Source: Pseudomonadota bacterium (GTDB lineage: Bacteria; Pseudomonadota; Alphaproteobacteria; Rhizobiales; Hyphomicrobiaceae). From it: a stretch of DNA of 7,256 bases. The notes under the pieces were generated by a model. That model did no database searches. It was given only the letters and a program-made list of their open reading frames with translations, and was not told where the DNA came from. The first letter of the stretch is position 1. Every line of letters starts with the position of its first letter. Shown piece by piece: positions 1 through 6,888 of this stretch. The position numbers were made by a program, and so were the translations under genes. The stretch spans positions 1 to 7,256 of the forward strand of contig JAKALI010000201.1 in the NCBI GenBank assembly GCA_021813195.1, written 5' to 3'.

Positions 1-815
1 GTCGGGGTCGCGGCGGCGAGCACTTCGCCGACGTGGCGCCAGTCCATGCAGACGAAATGGATCGCGCCATCGGCAGCATGTCCGGTGAGATTGACGAACA
101 CGGCCTTTAGGAAGCGCGTGAACTCGGCCTCGGTCATCTCGCCCGAGGCCATGGCGAACTCGCGGTGCTTGGTGGCGCCAAGGCCCGAGACGTGGCCATC
201 GATCTTCACGTTGTACGGCGGGTCGGTGAAGACCATCTGCGCGCGCCCGCCGCCGAGCAGGCGGGCGTAGGTCTCCGACCGGGTCGCGTCGCCGCAGATC
301 AAACGATGCGGACCGATCTGCCAGACGTCGCCGGGCTGCGTCACAGCGGGACCGACGGCGACCTCCGGGATGGCGTCGGCCGGATCGGCTTGTTCCGCGT
401 CGGTGCCCGAGAGCAGGAGGTCGATCTCGGCCATCTCGAAGCCCGTCGCCGTGATGTCGAAATCGAGATCGAGGTCGGCGAGGTGCTGCAGCTCGATGGC
501 CAGGATCTCGCGATCCCAGCCGGCCTTCTCGGCAAGCTTGTTGTCGGCGAGGATGTAGGCGCGCTTCTGCGCTTCACTGAGATGCTCGAGCCGCACGCAC
601 GGCACCGTCTCGAGGCCGAGCTTCTTCGCCGCAGCGACCCGGCCATGACCTGCGATGATCGTGCCGGCCTTGTCGACGAGCACGGGGTTGTTGAAGCCGA
701 ATGCCTTGATGCTGGTCGCGATCTCGGCGATCTGCTTGGCGCTGTGGGTTCGGGCATTGCCCGGGTAGGGCTTGAGCCCGGTTACGGGCAGGTGGCTGAT
801 AGTCAGATTGCTCAT
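1..815 (-). CDS. ParB-domain / DNA methyltransferase fusion (DNA modification methylase), 3' end outside window
   Basis: The minus strand is open from ATG at 815-813 to the window edge, giving 271 codons without a stop. Residues about 5-95 form a ParB-type N-terminal domain: KPYPGNAR at 15-22 and IIAGHGRVAAAKKLG at 53-67 (the GERR-like motif of ParB). After a linker, QPGDVWQIGPHRLICGDA at 160-177 begins the methyltransferase domain. TDPPYN at 197-202 is catalytic motif IV (DPPY type) of N6-adenine or N4-cytosine amino-methyltransferases. With motif IV first, the FxG AdoMet-binding motif would lie in the missing C-terminus, as in beta-class enzymes such as CcrM. These fusions (COG1475 plus COG0863) are common in alphaproteobacterial prophages and accessory regions. 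The target sequence cannot be read, and no restriction partner is visible. A weak AGAGAG lies about 10 nt before the start, so the start rests mainly on family resemblance of MSNLTISHLPVTGLKPYPGN. Confidence 0.93.
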   Translation of the reverse strand, partial: MSNLTISHLPVTGLKPYPGNARTHSAKQIAEIATSIKAFGFNNPVLVDKAGTIIAGHGRVAAAKKLGLETVPCVRLEHLSEAQKRAYILADNKLAEKAGWDREILAIELQHLADLDLDFDITATGFEMAEIDLLLSGTDAEQADPADAIPEVAVGPAVTQPGDVWQIGPHRLICGDATRSETYARLLGGGRAQMVFTDPPYNVKIDGHVSGLGATKHREFAMASGEMTEAEFTRFLKAVFVNLTGHAADGAIHFVCMDWRHVGEVLAAATP

Positions 816-1185
816 ACAAACGACACTCTCTTTGCGAGGTGCCGTTGAGCGCGCGTGATCGCGCGATGACGCGGGCGGCGGTCACCTCAGGTGGATCGGA
901 TTGTCGTTCTGAGGTTCTGGCGCCCGCGGCCCCGCCCGCTTGGGGCAGAGCTGCAAGTCGGCTTTGCTTATACCATGTGGCGCGTGGCTTTTGGAGGGGG
1001 CCCTCAAGGGTGCTGGCGGGAATTCTTCATCCATCGCCGACGAGGCTGATGAAATGGGCCGATCCCTCCGAGCGCTCAGCCGCCGATCCGGGAACGGAAT
1101 AGAGAACGCTCGCGCGACACCTTTAGCAGCTGCCGTCAGGTGACATTCTGCCCCGGGCCAGGAAGAGACATCTCCCCTTCGCGAG
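816..1185. other. Intergenic stretch with no supported gene
   Basis: This stretch holds the methylase upstream region, including the palindrome at 852-873, and then about 300 bp in which I see no convincing gene. Short plus-strand frames are open (839-1102 and 940-1143), but neither has a recognisable domain. Both are rich in Arg, Ala, Ser and Pro, as chance frames in GC-rich DNA usually are. No tRNA cloverleaf and no terminator with a T tract was found. The segment could be decayed coding sequence. Confidence 0.5.
852..873. promoter_or_regulatory. 22-bp near-perfect palindrome upstream of the methylase gene
   Basis: The two arms are CGCGTGATCGC (852-862) and GCGATGACGCG (863-873). They are reverse complements at 10 of 11 positions, the only break being G857 against G868. 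The core ATCGCGCGAT is perfect. The site lies about 37 nt upstream of the methylase start, where an operator for a dimeric repressor could sit. A strong hairpin or chance in GC-rich DNA are the alternatives. No promoter hexamers could be assigned with confidence. Confidence 0.35.
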
Positions 1186-1217
1186 TGTCATCGCGGGGCT
1201 TGTCCCCGCGATCCATC
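1186..1217 (+). repeat. Palindromic REP-like repeat, left copy flanking the GIY-YIG gene
   Basis: This 32-bp element contains a 9-bp stem, ATCGCGGGG (1190-1198) pairing with CCCCGCGAT (1204-1212), around a 5-nt loop. Its reverse complement matches the element at 1575-1606 at 31 of 32 positions, the single difference falling in the loop. From memory, elements of this type are scattered in Bradyrhizobium-related genomes, where they show up in spurious ORFs as peptides like RWIAGTSPAMT. That peptide is indeed encoded antisense here. It ends 34 bp upstream of the GIY-YIG start. Confidence 0.85.
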
Positions 1218-1241
1218 GTGCGGCATGCTCCGGAGCCTGAC

Positions 1242-1245
1242 GGAG
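1242..1245 (+). promoter_or_regulatory. Shine-Dalgarno GGAG deciding the GIY-YIG start
   Basis: GGAG lies 6 nt before ATG 1252 and favours this start over the in-frame ATG at 1225. The extra nine residues from 1225 (MLRSLTERT) do not resemble the family N-terminus, whereas MRTYFVYMLASRPYGTLYIG does. Confidence 0.7.
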
Positions 1246-1251
1246 CGCACC

Positions 1252-1563
1252 ATGCGGACGTATTTCGTGTACATGCTCGCGAGCAGGCCCTACGGCACGC
1301 TCTACATCGGCGTGACGAATGACCTCATCGGCCGCGTCGAGCGGCATCGCGCCGGCGACGGCTCGAAGGTCACCAGCAAGTACAAGGTGCATACGCTGGT
1401 CTGGTACCAGCTGTTCGCCGATATCTGCGAAGCTATCCAGCGCGAGAAGACGATGAAGGAATGGCCGCGCGCCTGGAAGACCAACCTCATTGAGCACGAC
1501 AACCCGCATTGGGTGGATCTCTACCCCTCGCTGCCCGGAGTGCGGCCGATGACCCCGCTCTGA
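1252..1563 (+). CDS. Small GIY-YIG nuclease-family protein (UPF0213-like), 103 aa
   Basis: A single GIY-YIG domain fills the protein. The first motif is YFVYML (4-9), a variant of GIY. YIG is at 18-20, followed by VTND and the conserved Arg28 (NDLIGR). His32 follows, and the metal-binding Glu65 lies in REK (64-66). The C-terminus has the family signature of tryptophans and NPHWVDL at 84-90. All expected catalytic residues are present, so the protein is probably an active Mg-dependent nuclease or nickase. Family members are known mostly as uncharacterised single-domain proteins, unlike UvrC or Slx1, which carry further domains. Length is normal. Gln53 stands where I recall Glu in most relatives, which is not expected to be catalytic. 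The gene stands alone between inverted palindromic repeats and has its own good ribosome-binding site. Confidence 0.93.
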   Translation: MRTYFVYMLASRPYGTLYIGVTNDLIGRVERHRAGDGSKVTSKYKVHTLVWYQLFADICEAIQREKTMKEWPRAWKTNLIEHDNPHWVDLYPSLPGVRPMTPL

Positions 1564-1574
1564 GTGCGCGGAGG

Positions 1575-1606
1575 GATGGATCGCGGGGACGAGCCCCGCG
1601 ATGACA
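1575..1606 (-). repeat. Palindromic REP-like repeat, right copy in inverted orientation
   Basis: This is the reverse complement of the repeat at 1186-1217, with one loop mismatch. Its stem is ATCGCGGGG (1580-1588) pairing with CCCCGCGAT (1594-1602). It begins 11 bp after the GIY-YIG stop codon. Its hairpin could also slow or end transcription of the GIY-YIG gene, although no T tract follows. Confidence 0.85.
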
Positions 1607-1946
1607 GCAACGGGTCAGGTTCGACGATTGCAGAGAGGTCCAGTTCATCGGCTGGGCCCTCAGCAGCGGCCGTCTCGATCGCCAACGTGCTCTCCGCGCC
1701 GGATTGGCCGACGCCGAGCTCAACGGTAACTCGAACATCCGCCCAGACAGCATCGCGGCCGACGCCGCCGCCCCGCAATCTTGCGTGGCTCGTTGGTGCG
1801 GCGCTTGCAATGTATGTGACCGGTGTCGCGCTCAAGGATCGAAGTCTCGCTGAAATCGAAGCGCCCTGTGCCGCGACTGGCCTTGCCGCGGCGAAGGTGA
1901 CCGAATAGACCATCGCCAGCCTTCCGTTTCTTGGATCCCGGCCTAC
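1607..1946. other. 340 bp without a supported gene
   Basis: A plus-strand frame from GTG 1564 to 1908 is open, starts directly after the GIY-YIG stop, and runs through the palindromic repeat. It has a hydrophobic stretch (LAWLVGAALAMYVTGVAL) but no recognisable domain and no convincing ribosome-binding site. The minus strand is also open here, with protein-like stretches such as DVRVTVELGVGQ, and may be a decayed gene. I do not call either. The last 40 bp form the leader of the next gene and show no clear Shine-Dalgarno sequence. Confidence 0.45.
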
Positions 1947-3407
1947 ATGACCCTCGACGAGATCATCCGCGAGCTTGCGACCTCGGCGGGTGTGCCGAAC
2001 GAGGCGCTGCGAGCCGGCGTATCGGAGGTCGAAAACCTGCGGCCCCGCATCGTCGAATTGGCGCGCAAGCTTATCGACGGCGTTTGGCTGGTCCCCGACG
2101 ACGTCCAGCTGCTGCTCCGCGGCCTTCACGTTCTGGCGGCTGCCAAGGACACGCAGTCGTGGCCTGCCCTTCGCGATCTCCTGAGGCTGCCCGAGGAGGA
2201 CATCCGGCACTTCATTGGCGGCGGTGCGGCCGAGGGCTCCGCCCGCCTGATCCTGAGCCTGTGGGATGGGGATGTGCCCGGCCTCATGGATCTGGCCGCC
2301 GATCCGACCGTGAGCTGGCAGGTGCAATGGGGGCTGTTCCAGGCCCTGGCCCGGCTCTCCTGCGACGGCCGGATCGACCGCGCCGAAGTGGCCGGCCTGA
2401 TCGAGCGCGTCGAGCGCGAAGGCTTGCTGCCGGAGGCCTCGATCGCGTGGATCGGCTGGGAGGACGCCGTCGCGCACCTGGGGCTCTGCGAGTTGCAGCC
2501 CACACTTGAGCGCGCGTGGGCAACCAAAAGTGTATTCTCCGACTACCGCGATGCCGACCGCGCGGAAACGCTGCGCGTGCTCCAGGCCGCAGCCGCAGAC
2601 CCGAGCGATCCGCACGAGCTCGATCAGGATCGCATCATGGCCATCGACGATCCGGTCGAGGCCGTGGAATGGCTCGAGCGCCAGATCGAGATCGCTGCTG
2701 ATGGCGGTGTCGCCCTGCGATCCGGCGAAGATGAGGCGGCCGGTCGCAGCTCCGTCGAGCTCGAATGGCTGTCGGGCTTTCTCGACAGCGGACAGGTGCC
2801 GGAGACAAGCATGAGCATCGAGATGCTCGACGGCTACCTGACCGCGCTGATCGCCGGACCAGATGTCGTGCGGCCGTCCGACTATCTCGGTGCGATCTGG
2901 GGCGGCGACGACGGGTCGGCCGGCTTCGATACCATGGAGCAGGCGCAGTACTTTTTCGATGTCCTGATGCGCCGCTGGAATGCGATTGCCGGCGGCATCA
3001 TGCAAGGTGCCCCCGTAACACCGCTCATCATCGACTACCGCGACGACGATATCGGACGCGACTGGGCGGACGGATTCCTGCATGGGCTTGAGTTCCACGG
3101 CTCACTCGGCCGCTCCGGCAAGGAAGCGAAACGCACGGACCGGCTGATTGATCCGATCGTTGCGCTCGCCGGTCCAGAGGTCTACGGTAGCCGCATCACG
3201 GATGCACGCAGAGACAAGATCCTCGACGAACTTCCGACGACCATCCTGCGTTGCGCAGCGACATGGCGGCCGAACGCGGTGCCGGCGCCGACGCTGGAGC
3301 CCGTCCGTTCCGCCAAGGTCGGCCGCAACGATCTCTGTCCGTGCGGCTCGGGTAAGAAGTACAAGAAGTGCTGCGGGGCAGGAGGACCTCTCGGCACAAT
3401 CCATTGA
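1947..3407 (+). CDS. DUF1186 - UPF0149 (YecA-like) - SEC-C motif protein, 486 aa
   Basis: Three parts can be seen. Residues about 1-250 are a helical DUF1186-type region. Residues about 271-437 resemble UPF0149/YecA, with [13 protein letters not shown] at 293-305 and [10 protein letters not shown] at 372-381. Residues 459-477 are a SEC-C motif, [19 protein letters not shown], with metal-ligand cysteines 464, 466, 475 and 476 all present (CxCx8CC). In SecA and YecA this motif binds zinc or iron and contacts ribosomes or SecB. The role of this longer architecture is not established, and a link to protein quality control or translation is only inference. No signal peptide or membrane segment is seen, so it should be cytoplasmic. 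ATG 1947 is the first start in the frame, but no good Shine-Dalgarno precedes it. The gene converges with the recombinase operon across a 180-bp gap. A 525-codon antisense frame over it is a shadow. Confidence 0.92.
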   Translation: MTLDEIIRELATSAGVPNEALRAGVSEVENLRPRIVELARKLIDGVWLVPDDVQLLLRGLHVLAAAKDTQSWPALRDLLRLPEEDIRHFIGGGAAEGSARLILSLWDGDVPGLMDLAADPTVSWQVQWGLFQALARLSCDGRIDRAEVAGLIERVEREGLLPEASIAWIGWEDAVAHLGLCELQPTLERAWATKSVFSDYRDADRAETLRVLQAAAADPSDPHELDQDRIMAIDDPVEAVEWLERQIEIAADGGVALRSGEDEAAGRSSVELEWLSGFLDSGQVPETSMSIEMLDGYLTALIAGPDVVRPSDYLGAIWGGDDGSAGFDTMEQAQYFFDVLMRRWNAIAGGIMQGAPVTPLIIDYRDDDIGRDWADGFLHGLEFHGSLGRSGKEAKRTDRLIDPIVALAGPEVYGSRITDARRDKILDELPTTILRCAATWRPNAVPAPTLEPVRSAKVGRNDLCPCGSGKKYKKCCGAGGPLGTIH

Positions 3408-3587
3408 TCTGGGTGTCGCGGCGCTGCGATCGAAAGTGAACGCAATGCTCCAGGCGGACCGACGGCCGGGGTGGGCTCCGAACGGGTTCGCCGCCATCCC
3501 CACCACCGCGATTGATCCGCCCCACTGTGCGGCGTCTCCCGCGGTCCCCGCGCTTCATGGGTCCGGGTCCCCATCGACGTCCATTCC

Positions 3588-4487
3588 TCAAGGCGCAGCG
3601 GTCTTCGCGTCGACCAGCTTCTGAAACTCGACCAGAATTTCAGCGTAGTGCTGGGCCAGGAACCGGACGACCTTTGCGTTGCCGAGCAGCTTGGCCACGT
3701 AGCCATTGACCAGCACCAGATCGAGGTGATCGGCGCCGTAGGATTTCTCGATCAGCTTGAACTGGCGGTCGAGGTTCGCCGACTCGCGCTGCATGAGGCC
3801 GATCTGTTTTTCCGAAAGCCCCTTGATGCGCTTGGGCTTGTCGGGCTCGATCAGCTGGTTGCGCGGGGTCGCCGCCAGCAGAGATTGCGCGTAGTTGGCG
3901 GTGAACTTGTTCATGGCGACCATCAGCTCGGCGGCCTCGATCTGCCGGAGAGGCGCCATCCGCCGCAGGAACGACATCGCGTTCATGGAGATGTGCTTGT
4001 CCTTCAAGAGGTCGGCGACCTCGGGGCAGATGCCCTTCAGAAGTCGAATCTTGGCGCGTAGAAACGGCACATCGACGTCGAGCGCCTTGGCGATCCGCTG
4101 CTCCGAGACGCCCCGCTCGATCGCCTTCACGATCATCTTGTGCTCCTGCACGATCGCGATGCGGCTGATGCGCTTGTTGTAGGTGAAGGCTTCGTCATCG
4201 GTGGACACGAGGCAGACGACGTCGGTCGCGCCATGGTCTCGCAGGATTGCCAGCCGAAGGTGGCCGTCGAGCAGCAGGTACTTCCCCTTCGTCGTCCGAT
4301 CCGGCGCCACGATCGGCGGCTCGACAATCCCCACCTCAATGACCGACGCGGCGATCTGGGTGTACTTCCGGCTGGCCTTGATCGCCGGGGTGACTACGCG
4401 AAGCGGCAAGATGTCGTCGATCGGAATGCGGAGGCTTTCCCGACGAAACGCCGCTGTGACCGGCTTGGTCGCATCCTTTGTCGTCAT
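3588..4487 (-). CDS. ParB-family protein with RepB partition C-terminal domain, 299 aa
   Basis: Residues about 18-95 are a ParB/Spo0J-type N-terminal domain: VGIVEPPIV at 52-60 and LLDGHLRLAIL at 72-82, where the GERR box reads GHLR. VQEHKMIVKAI (113-123) matches the conserved helix after it. Residues about 126-153 (GVSEQRIAKALDV...) form the helix-turn-helix. The remainder matches the RepB plasmid-partition C-terminal domain of rhizobial repABC plasmids. RepB proteins bind parS and work with the ATPase RepA, but no RepA or ParA is present here, and this is the last gene of a recombinase operon, not a replicon. It overlaps the preceding gene by 4 nt (ATGA at 4487-4484), with AGGAG 11 nt upstream, so translational coupling is likely. 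A role in recombination-complex assembly, element maintenance or regulation is inference. Confidence 0.92.
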   Translation of the reverse strand: MTTKDATKPVTAAFRRESLRIPIDDILPLRVVTPAIKASRKYTQIAASVIEVGIVEPPIVAPDRTTKGKYLLLDGHLRLAILRDHGATDVVCLVSTDDEAFTYNKRISRIAIVQEHKMIVKAIERGVSEQRIAKALDVDVPFLRAKIRLLKGICPEVADLLKDKHISMNAMSFLRRMAPLRQIEAAELMVAMNKFTANYAQSLLAATPRNQLIEPDKPKRIKGLSEKQIGLMQRESANLDRQFKLIEKSYGADHLDLVLVNGYVAKLLGNAKVVRFLAQHYAEILVEFQKLVDAKTAAP

Positions 4488-5365
4488 GACGCGGCGGTCT
4501 CCTGGCTACGGATGCGGTTCGCCAGATTGCGGGGAAGGTTGTCGAGCTTCTCGGATCGCAGCAGTGCGACGAAGCCGTCGTTCGTGAACAGCGAGCGCAG
4601 GGCCTCCGACACGAAGATCAGCTTGCCCTTCGTCTCGTCGGCCTTCTGGATCAGGATCTGCTTGCGGTCGGCGTCATCCTTGTAGGCACGGTACACCGCG
4701 TCGGGCGTCGCATCCGGTATTCGCCGTCCTTTCGCTGCGGAGCCCTTGCCTCGCTTCAGGCGCTGCTCGATGAGCTGTTTGGCGTTCATGAGCTTGCGGC
4801 CGCGCAGCAGGTTCTTCTCATAGGCGCTTCGGAGCGCGGCCTGCACGTCGAGATCGTCGGCGTTCGCAATATCGATTGCCACGGAAATCGGGATCTGACC
4901 GGTCTCGACCGCGCGCAGCAACCGCTGCTCTCCCTTCTCCAGAAGGTGAGTAACGCACTTCACATAGGCGAGCGTCAGGCCCGTCTTCCCGGCGATGGCG
5001 CCCTCGTCGTAGCCGCGCTCCTTCATGCCGCCGATGTCGCGGAGCAAGTCGAGCGGATCGTGCTTTCGACGAGCGCAGTTCTCGACAAGGCTCTGCAACA
5101 GGCAGTCCTCGGCGTCCGCCTCCTTCACGATGGCGGGTATGGTGGTCTGGCCGAGGGATTGATAGGCCTCGAGCCGACCCTGCCCGCAGATCAGATCATA
5201 TGTTGGCCCATCCGGGCCGTCGCGCCGGGCCACGGTGCTCGGCTTCTTCAGGCCGAGATGCGCGATGCTATCGACGACCTCGCGGAACGAACGCCGGTTT
5301 CTGACGCGAGGATTGATCACGCTGATGCGATCGATCGGGATCTCTTCAACGATGGGATCACTCAT
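4484..5365 (-). CDS. ParB/RepB/Spo0J-family protein, 293 aa
   Basis: ATG at 5365-5363 was chosen over an in-frame start 21 codons upstream. It has GGAGG 7 nt before it, it shares a base with the recombinase stop codon (TGATG), and MSDPIVEEIPIDRISVINPR fits the family N-terminus. ParB motifs follow: INPRVRNR (17-24), LGLKKPSTV (37-45), the GERR-like box CGQGRLEAYQSLG (60-72), and LVENCARRKHDPLDLLRDIG (93-112), which corresponds to the ENxxRxDL helix. A helix-turn-helix lies near 115-142 (YDEGAIAGKTGLTLAYVKCV). The C-terminus from about 190 is basic and not recognised. There is no ParA partner. It differs from the RepB-type protein downstream, so the operon makes two distinct ParB-family proteins. 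These could act together on a site near the recombinase, but this is inference. Confidence 0.92.
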   Translation of the reverse strand: MSDPIVEEIPIDRISVINPRVRNRRSFREVVDSIAHLGLKKPSTVARRDGPDGPTYDLICGQGRLEAYQSLGQTTIPAIVKEADAEDCLLQSLVENCARRKHDPLDLLRDIGGMKERGYDEGAIAGKTGLTLAYVKCVTHLLEKGEQRLLRAVETGQIPISVAIDIANADDLDVQAALRSAYEKNLLRGRKLMNAKQLIEQRLKRGKGSAAKGRRIPDATPDAVYRAYKDDADRKQILIQKADETKGKLIFVSEALRSLFTNDGFVALLRSEKLDNLPRNLANRIRSQETAAS

Positions 5366-6888
5366 CACGCAACCTCCGCAAGATCGGAACGGGCGGTCAA
5401 CTCGTAGAAGGCGTCCAGCGTGTCGCATCGATAGGCATCGAGCGAGACGCCGTTGTGCTCGGCAAGCCGCAGGCGCTGCAACGCAATGTCGAGGCGGGGC
5501 AACAGGTAGTAGTCAAACGCCGAGCGGTTGATCGCATCCAATCGCACCGCCACAGTCAGGTCCGGGCACAGGCCCGTATCGAGGCGGATGTGCCATCGTA
5601 GAGACCCGGCCTCGGTCTGACGGCAGCGGGCGATCACGACGGATGCCGTGAACTCGCTGTTGACCGTCAAGACGTCGGTCGCGGCGTCGCGCTCAACGCG
5701 ACCACCAGTGCTTTCGACGCCGGCCACAACCTGAGTCACGATTTCCGGATGCAACTTCCGGAGTTCGCGGTTGACACGGATGTATTCGTAGTCCCGGTCA
5801 GGCGTGTAGCCGATCAGCTGGTAGGCCCGCAGCAGACTGCCGAACCGGGATAGATAAGCGCCGCGGGACGGCGCCGCGTCGGACTCGTCGATGATGAGAC
5901 CGGAGAGGTAGCCGTGGTATTCCAGGAGCCTCCGCAAGGCGGCGAGCAAGTCGTCATCCGATAGGCGGACGGCGCGCTCGCGGATGATAGACTGCGCAGC
6001 CTCGAACAGTTCCGGCTCGACAAGCCGCTCGAACGCGCCGTTGGCACGCAACCAGTTCTCGGGGCTGTTGCGGATGTGCCGTTTCTTGAGCTTGAACGAG
6101 TGGCGGCCCCAGACATTGTTGCCAATGTACTTCTCGTTGATCAGGACTTGATGCACCGTCGCCCGCGTCCAAGGGCGGCCGAGGTCGGTCGGAATGCCGC
6201 GCGCATTGAGATTCGCGGCGATCTCGCGCTCTGATTTCTGCTCCTCGGTGAACGCTCGGTAGATCCCGCGCACCACCTCGATTTCCTCGGTAGGGCCCGG
6301 CACCAGGATGACGCGGTCGGTTTGAATGCTCTTGTGTTCGCCGCGCGCGAGGTATCCCTTCCTCTCTGCATTCTGGTCGATCAAGCAGCGTCGCAGCCCG
6401 AGGCCGGGAGGGCCGCCTTGCCGAAATCCCAGTTCGATCAGCCGGCACTGACCGGCGAACACCTTGGCCGATAACTCCCGACTATACTCTCCCGCCATGG
6501 CGCGCTTGACACCCTTGACGATGGTCGAGACGGGGCTGCCGTCATTGTCGAATTGCTCGGCGCAGTAGTGGACGCTGATCCCGGCACGCTTGCAGATGTA
6601 CTCGTAGTAGGCGCTTTCGTCGGCGTCCTGGAACCGGCCCCAGCGGCTGACGTCGTAAGCGAGGATGATTTCGAAATCGACGCCGCCGCGGACAACGTCA
6701 TCGATCAGGCGCTTGAGAGCGTCGCGCCCGGACAGGCTAAGTCCGCTCTTTCCTTCGTCGGCGTAGGTACGAACGATCTCGATGCCGTGCCGGGCGGCAT
6801 ACTGCTGGATCACGTCCGCCTGGTTCTCGGTCGAATAGCGCTGATGCTCGGTGGACATTCGAACGTACTGTACTGCGCGCACTGCCAT
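5365..6888 (-). CDS. Large serine recombinase (resolvase/invertase family), 507 aa
   Basis: Residues 1-145 are the resolvase catalytic domain: YVRMSTEHQ at 8-16 holds the nucleophile Ser12 and Arg10, GKSG is at 46-49, and YDVSRWGRFQD at 78-88 holds Arg82 and Arg85, matching the active-site arginines of gamma-delta resolvase. GEYSRELSAKV (133-143) begins the long helix E. Residues about 155-270 are the Recombinase domain (GGPPGLGLRR, REIAANLNARGIPT, NEKYIGN). No CxxC pairs exist, so the usual zinc ribbon is absent. Residues about 309-361 resemble an HNH-associated repeat (LLAALRRL ... FGSLLRAYQLIGY). The last 145 residues form a long domain that I recall from a rhizobial recombinase subfamily. 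The active site looks intact. AGGGA lies 7 nt before the start. It is the first gene of the operon, and its stop overlaps the next start. It likely integrates, excises or inverts DNA. The att sites are unknown. Confidence 0.95.
   Translation of the reverse strand: MAVRAVQYVRMSTEHQRYSTENQADVIQQYAARHGIEIVRTYADEGKSGLSLSGRDALKRLIDDVVRGGVDFEIILAYDVSRWGRFQDADESAYYEYICKRAGISVHYCAEQFDNDGSPVSTIVKGVKRAMAGEYSRELSAKVFAGQCRLIELGFRQGGPPGLGLRRCLIDQNAERKGYLARGEHKSIQTDRVILVPGPTEEIEVVRGIYRAFTEEQKSEREIAANLNARGIPTDLGRPWTRATVHQVLINEKYIGNNVWGRHSFKLKKRHIRNSPENWLRANGAFERLVEPELFEAAQSIIRERAVRLSDDDLLAALRRLLEYHGYLSGLIIDESDAAPSRGAYLSRFGSLLRAYQLIGYTPDRDYEYIRVNRELRKLHPEIVTQVVAGVESTGGRVERDAATDVLTVNSEFTASVVIARCRQTEAGSLRWHIRLDTGLCPDLTVAVRLDAINRSAFDYYLLPRLDIALQRLRLAEHNGVSLDAYRCDTLDAFYELTARSDLAEVA
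5373..5377 (-). promoter_or_regulatory. Shine-Dalgarno GGAGG inside the recombinase 3' end
   Basis: GGAGG on the minus strand lies 7 nt before ATG 5365-5363 and within the last recombinase codons. With the TGATG junction it decides the start of the ParB-like gene and points to termination-reinitiation coupling. Confidence 0.75.

Larger units (their letters stand above)
1186..1606 (+). mobile_element. Candidate repeat-bounded GIY-YIG unit
   Basis: A single small nuclease gene is bracketed by inverted 32-bp palindromic repeats with 31 of 32 matching bases. The whole unit is about 420 bp. The right repeat begins 11 bp after the stop codon, leaving little room for anything but the gene. The layout recalls REP-associated tyrosine transposases (RAYTs), where a nuclease-like gene is flanked by inverted REP hairpins. 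For a GIY-YIG protein this role is inference. No target-site duplication was recognised outside the repeats, so the unit may be a domesticated arrangement or two independent repeat insertions. Confidence 0.4.

Noticed and set aside
165..848. A 227-codon plus-strand frame at the left end
   Set aside because: It is antisense to the ParB-methylase fusion, whose motifs (AGHGR, TDPPYN) are unmistakable.
1186..1606. A CRISPR array from the two repeat copies
   Set aside because: There are only two copies, in inverted orientation, 357 bp apart with a gene between them. There is no array of equal spacers and no cas gene.
1521..3098. A 525-codon open frame on the minus strand
   Set aside because: It is antisense to the DUF1186-UPF0149-SEC-C gene, which has recognisable domains throughout. 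Its composition is that of a mirror frame in GC-rich DNA, and it runs through a palindromic repeat.
3408..3587. A bidirectional terminator between the convergent genes
   Set aside because: Short GC-rich complementary stretches exist (GGTGGG and CCCACC), but there is no compact strong stem and no T tract on either strand.
3588..5365. A repABC plasmid replicon
   Set aside because: Only ParB and RepB-type proteins are present. There is no RepA ATPase, no RepC initiator and no antisense RNA region, and the operon is led by a recombinase.
5366..5428. A longer start for the ParB-like protein, 21 codons upstream
   Set aside because: The extension lies within recombinase coding sequence and reads as Arg- and Cys-rich, while the internal ATG has GGAGG 7 nt upstream and the TGATG junction.
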